Positions 17,567-25,169 are shown, counted from the stretch's first letter. The stretch is DNA of 64,000 nt from Vibrio caribbeanicus ATCC BAA-2122 (GCF_000165125.1 NZ_AEIU01000081.1:19553-83552); one strand, 5' to 3'. Translations and numbers: made by a program. The notes: generated from the sequence alone by a model not told the origin.

Positions 17567-19032
17567 TCACCCTGTCCTCTCAAGTAATTTGCTCTTTGTC
17601 TTCCTGATTCATAAGAGTTCAACACAGAGCTTCCTTCAATATAATCAATTAGGACTTGTCTATCATTTAACATACCTTTTGTCATTGGTTTAGGGCCTTT
17701 TGTAAACCCTTGATATACGAAGTCGACCAGAATATCTCTGATCTTACTATCAAGCTCTAGCCAATTCACCCTACTTTCTTTATTCTTTGTCCATTTCCAG
17801 TAGTTATTCTTAGCTCTATTTTCATATTCCGGATAGATAGATGTAAAGAGGTTATGTTGGTCCTTTCTTGTAATCGCATCTATTTTATTTATATTTTGAT
17901 TTACAAACTGACTGGCGTTCTCTCCTTTTAATCCCGCACTTTCTGATATCAGTTTTGCTATATCAGGGAAAACTCCAGCATTCGTCAAATCTGCTAGTAC
18001 TTCTTCCTGACTCCTATTACCACAATCATACCCCCTCCCTATTGTCACACCTGAATTGCTATTTCCTGGCCAATGAATTTTCCTTGAGAAGTAATTTGAA
18101 CTTTCTGCATCATTACCTTCGGCGTTAAAAGTCACCTGTCCCTTGGGCACTGTTAACCACTTCTGGTCCATCTCATCATCAACAAACTTCCAACCTTCTT
18201 TAATAGCTTCATCTAAAGCGAGAATGGTATTTTTGTCTACAATCCCATCAACGTTACCAAATTGGTAACTTTTATGTGTGGTATGTGTAGGTTTATAGTG
18301 AGCTTGAAACTGTTTAACTGCGCCTTCTGTCGCGCGGCCAAAATCGCCATCTGCACCAAATTTACCTAAGTTAAAGCCACAGTCAATCAGAGCCTGTTGG
18401 ACTTTTTTGATCTCTTCAGTCTCTATTGAGCCTTTTTTAAGGGCGTTAAACTTACCAGCAGCTAGCTCATTGAGCGGCTTGGATTGTTTTAGCGATGATT
18501 TGAGTATCAGCTCATCTTCAGAGTCATTTTTCGCAGATTCAGTGGCTTGTTGAGGTGAAGGTGCTGGAGATGTCTTCGTTTCAATTCTATCTGACGGTTC
18601 ATGAGCATTTTCAATAATACCTTGATCAAATGTACCTTTTGATAGATCACCCATTGGCTTTAAGGGACGCCCAAGCGGATCAGCCGCACCATTTTCGGTA
18701 GGATTTAAACGACCACGGATCGCATCATTCTTTTTTTTAAATTCCTCGAAACCTTTTGCCTCAAGCTCAAGCTGTTCCTGCTCTTTCTTTTGGTAGAGGG
18801 AATTCTGATCCTGTGAATATGCCTTTTGTGCATCAAAAATGCTTGGATACTTTACTCTTTTGTAGACCATAGAATAGACGATAGGATCATGCCCTAAATA
18901 TTGCTGCATCGCGGTTTGGTCATAAAACATATCAACGGCTTGATCGTAGGTGACATGACACTTTTCCCAAAAAGCACTACCGCGCTGTGCGAATGGATAG
19001 TTGCGACCTTTCGGTGGAGGATTACTACTCAT
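17563..19032 (-). CDS. Peptidoglycan-binding, pesticin/T4-lysozyme-like muramidase; candidate secreted effector
   Basis: 489 residues with no signal peptide. Order of parts: an unrecognised N-terminal region (1-75, PFAQRGSAFWEKCHVTYDQ), a charged coiled-coil stretch (75-105), a Pro/Ser/Glu-rich linker (110-200), a PG_binding_1-type domain (205-270, VQQALIDCGF...DGDFGRATEGAVKQFQ), and a C-terminal lysozyme domain (300-489). The latter shows SGVTIGRGYDCG with Thr330 and Asp336 and a preceding acidic pair Glu305/Glu310, matching the Glu-Thr-Asp arrangement of pesticin-like muramidases. Absence of a signal peptide plus an adjacent periplasmic inhibitor-like gene points to a type VI secretion effector delivered to rival cells, but no vgrG, hcp or PAAR gene is nearby. 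The N-terminal region may be a secretion marker. Confidence 0.75.
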   Translation of the reverse strand: MSSNPPPKGRNYPFAQRGSAFWEKCHVTYDQAVDMFYDQTAMQQYLGHDPIVYSMVYKRVKYPSIFDAQKAYSQDQNSLYQKKEQEQLELEAKGFEEFKKKNDAIRGRLNPTENGAADPLGRPLKPMGDLSKGTFDQGIIENAHEPSDRIETKTSPAPSPQQATESAKNDSEDELILKSSLKQSKPLNELAAGKFNALKKGSIETEEIKKVQQALIDCGFNLGKFGADGDFGRATEGAVKQFQAHYKPTHTTHKSYQFGNVDGIVDKNTILALDEAIKEGWKFVDDEMDQKWLTVPKGQVTFNAEGNDAESSNYFSRKIHWPGNSNSGVTIGRGYDCGNRSQEEVLADLTNAGVFPDIAKLISESAGLKGENASQFVNQNINKIDAITRKDQHNLFTSIYPEYENRAKNNYWKWTKNKESRVNWLELDSKIRDILVDFVYQGFTKGPKPMTKGMLNDRQVLIDYIEGSSVLNSYESGRQRANYLRGQGE

Positions 19033-19232
19033 GGTTTACTCACATTGTTGAATAAAGAATATAAAATCATAGCGATTTTTCTTTGTGTATAATATAGGCA
19101 ACCTGTTAAATAGGTAAATTCACTATTAAAAACAACATTTAGAAGCCTATCGAGAGCACCTAGCGAATATTTTGAACTCTTGAATAAAGCCGCATGCTTC
19201 CAGAGTGATTTTCAGAGCAAAGGGAAAAATTA

Positions 19233-19343
19233 ATGACACACAACGACTTGAGTAAAAATCAAGACATATTTAGATGGAGAGGGGAGGGTGTTAAAGGTGA
19301 AAGTTATTCAGGACACACACCTAAAAAACTTCCACGAAAATAA
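19233..19343 (+). CDS. Possible 36-residue ORF overlapping the TTCAGGACACACACC motif
   Basis: ATG 19233 to TAA 19343, preceded by AAAGGGAAAAATTA, a fair ribosome binding site. It is basic, begins MTHNDLSKNQ and ends in SGHTPKKLPRK; the SGHTP part is encoded by the repeated motif. It could be the tail of a lost mobile-element gene or a chance ORF. No homologue is recognised. Confidence 0.25.
   Translation: MTHNDLSKNQDIFRWRGEGVKGESYSGHTPKKLPRK
19304..19321 (+). repeat. TTCAGGACACACACC motif, copy 1
   Basis: TTATTCAGGACACACACC. One of at least seven full or near copies found only between 19.3 and 22.8 kb, in both orientations, always outside or at the edges of genes. Confidence 0.7.
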
Positions 19344-19356
19344 TTCAGGACACACC
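19341..19356 (+). repeat. TTCAGGACACACACC motif, copy 2
   Basis: TAATTCAGGACACACC, 20 bases after copy 1, same strand and one AC unit shorter. It lies just beyond the 3' end of the PapD-like chaperone gene. Confidence 0.65.
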
Positions 19357-19381
19357 AAAATAATAGGGAGAGAATGACCAG

Positions 19382-20089
19382 CTATCTCATTATTTTTCCC
19401 TCATCAAGATGAACTTTCTCACTGTAGCTTCGGTCATGATTGACAACCTCGACCATTAGGTTTTTTGTGTCGATATTTTTAGGTAACTTGTAGCCTTGTT
19501 TTCGACCAGCGAGCGAGAGGGCAGTTAGCTGGCATTCTGAGTTAACCTTATCATTGCACTGGTCTATGTGCGCTTTAATAAAAGTGTTCCCTTTATTTTC
19601 CATAACTAATTCGTCATCTTTCACTATTACTGAAAAATCTATTTTTTGCTTGTTGGCTGGTATAACAAATATGGGACGATAGCCGAAGTTATTACTTACT
19701 TCCGATTTTATTTTACCTTCAGGATCATAGTTCGAGGGTTCAAAGCTTACAAAAAAATATTGATCATTACTAAAGTCACATTTGGTTCCGCAAAGAGAAC
19801 GAACACCTACGTTTTTTTCTCGACCAGGCTCGACAATCATTTTGGGATGAGTAAGGGTAACTTTCCAGTCATCAAAGTTATCTTCGGTATAAGGCGTTTT
19901 CACTAGCTCATTGTCTTGGACTTTTAATTGAATAATTTTCGTTTGTATAAATTCAGGTATCGTTTTTTCATTGGATACAGTAAATACACCATTTCCATAC
20001 TCATCGCTTACTAAAAGCATAGTATTAACATTCATCGCAAACGTTGAGTTAGCAAATACTAGGGCTGCTAAAGTGGTGACTTTTTTCAT
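19382..20089 (-). CDS. Orphan PapD-like periplasmic pilus chaperone
   Basis: 235 residues with a signal peptide (MKKVTTLAALVFANSTFA). The mature protein follows the two-domain immunoglobulin pattern of chaperones in chaperone-usher pilus assembly: an N-terminal beta domain with LTHPKMIVEPGREKNVGVRSLC (the P-x-x-V-x-PG-x-x-x-x-V pattern), then YFFVSFEP and, at the domain boundary, FGYRPIFVIPA. No usher or pilin gene is adjacent, so its partner is unknown. GC content is low. TTCAGGACACACACC-type motifs lie on both sides in opposite orientation. Confidence 0.7.
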   Translation of the reverse strand: MKKVTTLAALVFANSTFAMNVNTMLLVSDEYGNGVFTVSNEKTIPEFIQTKIIQLKVQDNELVKTPYTEDNFDDWKVTLTHPKMIVEPGREKNVGVRSLCGTKCDFSNDQYFFVSFEPSNYDPEGKIKSEVSNNFGYRPIFVIPANKQKIDFSVIVKDDELVMENKGNTFIKAHIDQCNDKVNSECQLTALSLAGRKQGYKLPKNIDTKNLMVEVVNHDRSYSEKVHLDEGKIMR

Positions 20090-20472
20090 TATTTAATTCC
20101 TACAGGTTGATTTAGAAAAAAATTTGTTCAGGTGTTACTTCTGAGCGCGAATATTGCGCTATGCTATCTATACTCTGGTATTTTTTTGAATGAGTAACAG
20201 GTCACTCTCACTGGCGAGATACACGGATGTTGGACGTCCTAGTTTTGTTGTTATCATCTCAGCGCCTTGGCCTATGATTAAATCGATTTGAGACTTAAAA
20301 AATAAATATTCAAAGCCACCAATATACAGAACGTTTATCTCTCTATTTTTATTAACTCAGAGGTTTAACTGTTAAAAGTGTGTGTCCTGAATAATGGAAT
20401 TTACGCATGAAATAAGGTACTAAAATGGGAAAATGAGACACACCTTCAGCTTTACAGCTGGCCTGATAAAGA
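20090..20472. other. AT-rich gap with inverted motif copies, no gene seen
   Basis: 383 bases between the chaperone start and a possible small secreted-peptide ORF. It contains the minus-strand motif copy at 20378-20394 and a partial copy (GACACACC, 20436-20443). No ORF with a convincing ribosome binding site was found. The promoter of the chaperone gene should lie in 20090-20250. Confidence 0.5.
20378..20394 (-). repeat. TTCAGGACACACACC motif, copy 3 (inverted)
   Basis: The plus strand reads GTGTGTGTCCTGAATAA, the reverse complement of the motif. With copies 1-2 at 19304-19356 it brackets the chaperone gene as an inverted pair. Confidence 0.7.
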
Positions 20473-20652
20473 CTATAAATCTCTCAAAATCACATCACAA
20501 TATATATCGCCAATAGGGCAAGTTAATAGAGTGTTAGCCTGTGACAGGTGATCAAATGAAATGTTCTCTCTAATATCATTATTTATTAGATTTACTTGAA
20601 CTTGATTATTTAGAAGAAGAAAGGATGCGATAAATGAAATTTTAATAAACAT
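20473..20652 (-). CDS. Possible 59-residue secreted small protein
   Basis: From ATG 20652 the frame encodes 59 residues with a basic, hydrophobic N-terminus (MFIKISFIASFLLLNNQVQV) resembling a signal peptide, followed by a short polar part with two cysteines (LLTCPIGDIYCDV). The ORF can be extended upstream to 20706. The ribosome binding site is weak (AGGGTAAA at a distance). It sits between motif copies and may be an uncharacterised small exported protein or a chance frame. Confidence 0.35.
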   Translation of the reverse strand: MFIKISFIASFLLLNNQVQVNLINNDIRENISFDHLSQANTLLTCPIGDIYCDVILRDL

Positions 20653-20691
20653 TTTAATATTTACCCTTATTTTATATTTTTGCAAGATAAA

Positions 20692-20709
20692 TAATTCGGG
20701 ACACACACC
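20692..20709 (+). repeat. TTCAGGACACACACC motif, copy 4
   Basis: TAATTCGGGACACACACC, one mismatch to the common form, upstream of the small minus-strand ORF. Confidence 0.65.
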
Positions 20710-20753
20710 AATAAAAATACCTAAAGAATCACTCTTTTAGTGTATATTTACAG

Positions 20754-20768
20754 TGAGTGTCCTAAATA
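20754..20768 (-). repeat. TTCAGGACACACACC motif, copy 5 (inverted, divergent)
   Basis: The plus strand reads GTGAGTGTCCTAAAT, an inverted degenerate copy 45 bases from copy 4, at the 3' side of the 233-residue gene. Confidence 0.5.
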
Positions 20769-20875
20769 GTTTTACTAGATAAAAAATATAGTATCTTTAT
20801 GGTTGGTTAAAGTTAAATGATTAGTACTTTTCATTCTTTCGTATCTAAACCTTATTAAGCAGTATATTGATTAAA

Positions 20876-21577
20876 TTATAAGCAAATTTCTACGACAAAA
20901 GAACGTGCTGTTTCAGAGGCTGAATACGATGCAATACAAAAGCTAGGATAAGTAGAAGAAAAAGTATCTTTTGGTTCAAACTCAACTAAGGTTAGAATCT
21001 GTTTTCTTTCACCTGAGACATTATCATTGCAGTTAATATTTCCATAAATGTCAGTATTAATTTTGTAAAGTGTCCATAATGAGTCAGTGTCAGGTCTATC
21101 AATGTGCATATCAAATTCAACTGAACCACTCGCGTCAGAATCTCCGCCCACAATTAGACCTTTAATATTAAGCCCCATGTTTCCATTTTCTAAATTTTTG
21201 TTGTTATTTACTGTCAATTTCAAATCACCAGATTCTCCCGGCCCCAAAGTAGTGAAACTAGATTGCGCGTATAGATCCCCGTTTATTCTTACCTCTCTTG
21301 GAACATATATGTGGTTAGTAGTATTTTTCAAAGTTACTTTGAATTCTTCTTGCTCTTTTTCAGAGGACATAATTCCCGTTGTACTTTTTAGGGAATCGAG
21401 CTTACTCACAACTGATTCAGCAGTCTTGGAGGATAAATTACGTTGTGTGTTAGATAGCTCGCATCGTTCAATCAATTTCACGCTTGCATGAGAATCGTAA
21501 TGGCTAATCAGACTTCCTTTAGTACCATAAACCACAGTTCCTTTTGTCTGATAATCTTCCATTTTCTGTTCGTCCAT
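20876..21577 (-). CDS. Unrecognised 233-residue beta-rich protein
   Basis: No family is recognised with confidence and there is no signal peptide (MDEQKMEDYQTKGTVVYG). The N-terminal third is helical (residues 35-75, SVKLIERCELSNTQRNLSSK...). From about residue 80 the pattern alternates as in a beta sandwich: FKVTLKNTTNHIYVPREV, FTTLGPGESGDLKLTVNNN, VEFDMHIDRPDTDSLWTLYK. It ends in ARSFVVEICL. The order of elements faintly recalls actinoporin-like pore-forming proteins, but this is only an impression. GGAG lies 9 bases before the ATG. It is AT-rich and bracketed by motif copies at 20754 (inverted) and 21813. Confidence 0.6.
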   Translation of the reverse strand: MDEQKMEDYQTKGTVVYGTKGSLISHYDSHASVKLIERCELSNTQRNLSSKTAESVVSKLDSLKSTTGIMSSEKEQEEFKVTLKNTTNHIYVPREVRINGDLYAQSSFTTLGPGESGDLKLTVNNNKNLENGNMGLNIKGLIVGGDSDASGSVEFDMHIDRPDTDSLWTLYKINTDIYGNINCNDNVSGERKQILTLVEFEPKDTFSSTYPSFCIASYSASETARSFVVEICL

Positions 21578-22006
21578 CTATCTTTACTCCATAAAAAGCT
21601 GACTAATTTTTTGCTTTAGTAAGCATTCATTTAATTTGATGAATTGGCATATTAAAAAATACACTTATCTATAAGCCACGAATGAATGCAACAAAATTAA
21701 CACACATGAAACAATACGGGTCAATAATAAACCAACTCTATTGATGGGATTGTTGTAAGAAAATTTAAGCCTTGTCACACTTGGAGTTATTACTAAAACC
21801 TCACTAAATCGGTAATTGATGACACACACCAAAAGAGCTAGTAACGATCTTTGTTTAGTTAGTTGGTTTCTATGAAGAATTCAGAAGATACACTTAATAA
21901 AAGCCATAACAGCTCAGTGCTTCTTTGTAGCTAACTTCAACGTGTAAGAATAGATAAATTGAAAATAAAGGTATCTTTAATTAAAAAAGCCTGTATATTG
22001 AATCTT
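21578..22006. other. AT-rich gap upstream of the cold-shock gene
   Basis: About 430 bases with no gene I can support; a 20-codon ATG frame at 21871 lacks a ribosome binding site. It contains motif copy 6 (21813-21830) and, near 21980-22003, AT-rich promoter-like sequence (TGTATATTGAAT) just before the cold-shock leader. Confidence 0.45.
21813..21830 (+). repeat. TTCAGGACACACACC motif, copy 6
   Basis: TAATTGATGACACACACC, matching the ACACACACC end and the TAATT start with a divergent centre. Confidence 0.55.
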
Positions 22007-22159
22007 GCTCTGGCAAAGAGTTGTTTCAAGATAAAATATAAAGAAAGTTTTTCAGCGTCATCCTTAGCAAGTTTCTCTCTGTAATCTCCTTAATCCTATA
22101 TCCCAAAAATAATACTTATGTTCAGTGCACCCTAATTTTAATTTTATAAGGGGCATAAT
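22007..22159 (+). promoter_or_regulatory. Cold-shock mRNA leader, copy 1
   Basis: A leader of about 153 bases from GCTCTGGCAAAGAG to AAGGGGCATAAT, directly before the csp ATG. Long structured leaders that act as RNA thermosensors are typical of cspA-type mRNAs. A near-identical copy of the same length is found at 22419-22570. AAGGGG is the ribosome binding site. Confidence 0.7.
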
Positions 22160-22369
22160 ATGTCTAATCAAGTAATTGGTACAGTAAAGTGGTTTAACGA
22201 AACTAAAGGTTTCGGTTTTATTTCTCAAGAAAATAGTGATGATTTATTTGTTCATTTCCGGAACATTTTAGGCGATGGTTTTAAGAAGCTTGTTGAAGGT
22301 GATAAAGTTTCTTTTACTGTAGGTAGAGGTCCAAAGGGTCTTCAAGCTGAAAATGTAACGACTATTTAG
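22160..22369 (+). CDS. Cold-shock domain protein (CspA family)
   Basis: 69 residues, a single cold-shock domain that binds single-stranded RNA or DNA and melts structure at low temperature. RNP1 is KGFGFIS (residues 15-21) and RNP2 is LFVHFRNI (residues 29-36), with the usual [15 protein letters not shown] opening. HFRNI replaces the commoner HFSAI, as in some Vibrio paralogues. It has a long leader and lies in an AT-rich accessory block. Confidence 0.92.
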   Translation: MSNQVIGTVKWFNETKGFGFISQENSDDLFVHFRNILGDGFKKLVEGDKVSFTVGRGPKGLQAENVTTI

Positions 22370-22389
22370 TCTTAACGTTGAATTTAAAT

Positions 22390-22415
22390 GACCTTGTCAT
22401 AAGAACGACAAGGTC
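22390..22415 (+). terminator. Stem-loop after csp
   Basis: GACCTTGTC (22390-22398) pairs perfectly with GACAAGGTC (22407-22415) over an 8-base loop. No T-run follows, because the duplicated leader begins 4 bases later. It may be a terminator truncated by the duplication. Confidence 0.5.
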
Positions 22416-22418
22416 GTC

Positions 22419-22570
22419 GCTCTGACAAAGAGTTGTTTCAAGATAATATATAAAGATAGTTTTCCAGCGTCATCCCTAGCAAGTTTCTCTCTGTAATCAC
22501 CTTAATTCTCTATCCTAAAATAATACCTATGTCCAGTGCACTCTAATTTTAATTTTTTAAGGGGCATAAT
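22419..22570 (+). repeat. Duplicated cold-shock leader, copy 2
   Basis: Bases 22419-22570 repeat 22007-22159 with about 90 percent identity, from GCTCTG through TTTCTCTCTGTAATC to AAGGGGCATAAT and on into ATGTCTAATCAA. The promoter-like sequence before copy 1 is not included. After the first four codons the sequence no longer matches csp. Confidence 0.9.
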
Positions 22571-22720
22571 ATGTCTAATCAAATCATAAATAACGAGAAT
22601 AGAATTAGTAAAAATAAAGCTATTCAAAATACAAAAAAGTCAATCAATGAAAAAATAAAGGTGAATAGTCTTCTACAGAGAATTGTAAGTGGTCAAGCTG
22701 GTGTTGTTTTGGAGGAATAG
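22571..22720 (+). CDS. 49-residue ORF carrying a cold-shock leader and start
   Basis: ATG 22571 to TAG 22720. The first residues MSNQ match the csp gene, then the sequence diverges into a Lys/Asn/Ile-rich peptide ending VSGQAGVVLEE. Ribosome binding site AAGGGG and the whole leader are identical in type to csp, so translation, perhaps cold-induced, is plausible if transcription reads through from csp. No homologue is recognised. It may be a degenerate second csp gene or a new small gene formed by leader duplication. Confidence 0.45.
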   Translation: MSNQIINNENRISKNKAIQNTKKSINEKIKVNSLLQRIVSGQAGVVLEE

Positions 22721-22761
22721 CTCTAGTGGTCAATACTTTAATAAAACGATTCAGGATAAAA

Positions 22762-22779
22762 TAATTCAAGACACACACC
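22762..22779 (+). repeat. TTCAGGACACACACC motif, copy 7
   Basis: TAATTCAAGACACACACC, one mismatch. It is the last copy before the arsenite module. A partial ATTCAGGATAAA precedes it at 22749. Confidence 0.65.
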
Positions 22780-22874
22780 CATTTGATTAAAAATTAAGGC
22801 GCAGTCAGGTGACTAGAGGAGATGCCATATCTAAACCAGACATGGCAATATTCGCGTTATTTTCGATAACGGCT

Positions 22875-23939
22875 CTAAGCATAGTATTTACGCTTCATTC
22901 TCAAAGCAACGTTAACCAAAGCGATTAAGACAGGCACTTCAACCAAGGGCCCAATAACACCGGCAAACGCTTGATCAGAGTTTAAGCCAAATACAGCGAT
23001 GGATACGGCGATGGCCAATTCAAAGTTGTTGCCTGATGAAGTAAAGGCGATAGACGCATTTTGATCGTAAGGGATCCCCAAACGTTTTCCGATATAAAAG
23101 CTTACAAAAAACATCACCATAAAATAAATGATCAGTGGCAGGGCAATGCGCAGAACGTCCATGGGTAACTCGATGATCATTTCACCTTTTAGACTAAACA
23201 TCAAAACGATGGTAGCCAACAGTGCAATCAGAGTTATGGGGGAAATGCGCGGAATGAAGACGTCGTTGTACCACTGTTCACCTTTAGCTGAGACCAAGAG
23301 TTTACGGCTTAAAAAGCCAGCTAAGAAAGGAATGCCTAAATAAATCAGCACGCTCTGGGCAATATCCCAGATAGTAATATCGACAACAAAACTTTCCAGA
23401 CCAAAGTAAGGAGGTAAAACAGTAATAAATAGCCATGCCATAAAACTGTAGGTGACAATTTGAAACGCGCTATTTAGTGCAACGAGGGTTGCGCCGTATT
23501 CTTTATTTCCACCACTGATGTCATTCCAAACCAACACCATAGCAATACATCGGGCCAGGCCGATCAGGATGAGTCCCACCATATAGCCGGGTTGATCTCG
23601 TAAGAAAACAATCGCTAACAGGAACATTAAGGTAGGCCCTACCAGCCAGTTCATCACCAAAGAAAGCGTTATCGCGCGTTTATCACGAGTCACTTCCCCT
23701 AGAAGGCTGTAGTTCACTTTTGCAAGTGGCGGATACATCATTAAGATCAAGCCAATGGCAAGTGGAATATTGGTTGAGCCAACAGATAGACTCTCGTTCC
23801 ACTGAGCGACTTGAGGAAATAATACGCCAACTCCGACACCAAAGGCCATGGCAAGAAAAATCCATACGGTTAGGTATCGATCGAGAAAACTCATTTTTTC
23901 AGATGCGCTGGTTTCGACACAGCTTGAGATGTTAGTCAT
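22875..23939 (-). CDS. acr3: Acr3-family arsenite efflux permease
   Basis: 354 residues from ATG 23939, with about 10 membrane segments. Acr3/ArsB-type carriers export arsenite (and sometimes antimonite) using the proton gradient. The conserved segment [19 protein letters not shown] contains the Cys needed for arsenite transport in this family. The frame extends to a TTG at 23954, but AGAGGT before ATG 23939 fixes the start. It lies 45 bases downstream of arsR in the same direction. No arsenate reductase (arsC) gene is next to it. Confidence 0.9.
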   Translation of the reverse strand: MTNISSCVETSASEKMSFLDRYLTVWIFLAMAFGVGVGVLFPQVAQWNESLSVGSTNIPLAIGLILMMYPPLAKVNYSLLGEVTRDKRAITLSLVMNWLVGPTLMFLLAIVFLRDQPGYMVGLILIGLARCIAMVLVWNDISGGNKEYGATLVALNSAFQIVTYSFMAWLFITVLPPYFGLESFVVDITIWDIAQSVLIYLGIPFLAGFLSRKLLVSAKGEQWYNDVFIPRISPITLIALLATIVLMFSLKGEMIIELPMDVLRIALPLIIYFMVMFFVSFYIGKRLGIPYDQNASIAFTSSGNNFELAIAVSIAVFGLNSDQAFAGVIGPLVEVPVLIALVNVALRMKRKYYA

Positions 23940-23984
23940 ACAGACCTCTTTCAATTGAAATTAATAAGCCAGCGAAATTGAACA

Positions 23985-24323
23985 TCATTCGCTTACACCG
24001 TTTGAACACGACTTACCTTTGAGGAACTGCAACTCAGGCTCGATAAGTGTCAAATTATGTTTGAGGGTGATCTCCAGCACTTGCTTGACCCAAGGTGCGA
24101 GCATGGGGTTGATTTGGTAGTAAATCCACTTACCGCGTCGCTCATCTAGAACCAGTCCGTGTTTTCGTAATTCGGAAAGGTGTCGAGAGACTTTGGGTTG
24201 GCTGAGATTAAGCGCCCTCATTAGATCACAAACGCATAACTCCCCTTTTTTTTGCATTAAAAGTAGAGATTTAAGCCGAGTTTCCTCAGCAAGTGCTTTG
24301 TAAAGAAGGATTGGATTGAGCAT
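23985..24323 (-). CDS. arsR: ArsR-type arsenite-responsive repressor
   Basis: 112 residues, winged helix-turn-helix of the ArsR/SmtB family. The metal site ELCVCDL gives Cys30 and Cys32, the arsenite-binding motif of classical ArsR. The recognition helix is LSQPKVSRHLSELRKHGLV. It is the first gene of arsR-acr3, with a palindromic operator just upstream at 24361-24380. Arsenite binding should release it and induce export. Confidence 0.92.
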   Translation of the reverse strand: MLNPILLYKALAEETRLKSLLLMQKKGELCVCDLMRALNLSQPKVSRHLSELRKHGLVLDERRGKWIYYQINPMLAPWVKQVLEITLKHNLTLIEPELQFLKGKSCSNGVSE

Positions 24324-24360
24324 AGGAACTCTTCAATGAAAAACATATATGAAATATCAT

Positions 24361-24380
24361 ATATATGGAATTCCATATAT
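24361..24380 (-). promoter_or_regulatory. ArsR operator candidate
   Basis: ATATATGGAATTCCATATAT is a perfect 20-base palindrome 38 bases upstream of the arsR start. A related half-site (CATATATG) lies at 24344-24351. Its position and symmetry suit binding by the ArsR dimer. Confidence 0.65.
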
Positions 24381-24455
24381 GTCAACTTTTTCGTTAAACA
24401 TCGGCTTTGGAGAGGCAAATAAATTTAGGAAACCAAAAGAACTAAGAGTCGCTTG

Positions 24456-25052
24456 TTATTTACGTTTTACTGCAACCACAGAGTATGTGTGCCAATGCTT
24501 CGTTTGACCTGACGATGTTTTGCCATTTTCATCACGTTCAAAGAATCTGATTATTTCAAAATCAGAGAATAACCCTTTTACTTCTAATTCCGATAAAGGT
24601 GTTGTTGGACTATGGTGGTTTTTCGCCCAAGTGTCTTTGAGCCCCATAAAGTCACCAGCGAATACGCCGCCCACCTCAATAGAAGATTCAATCTTGTGCC
24701 AAGTTGTGTCAAATTGGCTTGGATCTGCAAAGAACAGACTGGAATTTGCGATAACAACACCGGATTTGGGATAGTCAAAAGATTCAAACGAAGACTCTGA
24801 AATATCCACGAATGGCTTTGAACTAAACCTGTCTCGACAAATGGCAACCGAATCAGGATTAATATCGAAGCCATGCACGGTAAATCCCTGTTTTTCAAGA
24901 TATTCAATTTCGCTCCCTGTGCCACAACCACAGTCAGTCGCTACTCTGAGATTGGACTGATTCAGTTGAACGGCAAACTCAGTCCGTTTTGCATGCGGCC
25001 GAGCGAGTGTTTTTTGATAATATTGATGCCAAATTTGGTTTTTTTTGTTCAT
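24456..25052 (-). CDS. Class I SAM-dependent methyltransferase
   Basis: 198 residues. Motif I of the Rossmann-like methyltransferase fold is VATDCGCGTGSE (about residues 37-48), followed by an acidic residue ending strand 2 (VHGFDIN) and SGVVIANSSLFFADP at motif II/IV. The closest general types are TehB-like or arsM-unrelated small methyltransferases; the substrate cannot be told. It lies upstream of arsR but 132 bases away with the operator between, so it is likely a separate unit. Confidence 0.8.
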   Translation of the reverse strand: MNKKNQIWHQYYQKTLARPHAKRTEFAVQLNQSNLRVATDCGCGTGSEIEYLEKQGFTVHGFDINPDSVAICRDRFSSKPFVDISESSFESFDYPKSGVVIANSSLFFADPSQFDTTWHKIESSIEVGGVFAGDFMGLKDTWAKNHHSPTTPLSELEVKGLFSDFEIIRFFERDENGKTSSGQTKHWHTYSVVAVKRK

Positions 25053-25169
25053 AAGAATCTGATTTTAATGAATAGATTGGAGGTAAGTATTCCTTGTTTG
25101 CCTTGAGTCAACTCGACAGGGTTGAACCTTGGCAATGTGGCGCATAACCTTCATTTGTTATACCACGTA

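Noticed and set aside
21871-21933. 20-codon ORF (MKNSEDTLNK...) upstream of csp
   Set aside because: No ribosome binding site, AT-rich random-looking sequence; length is within chance expectation.
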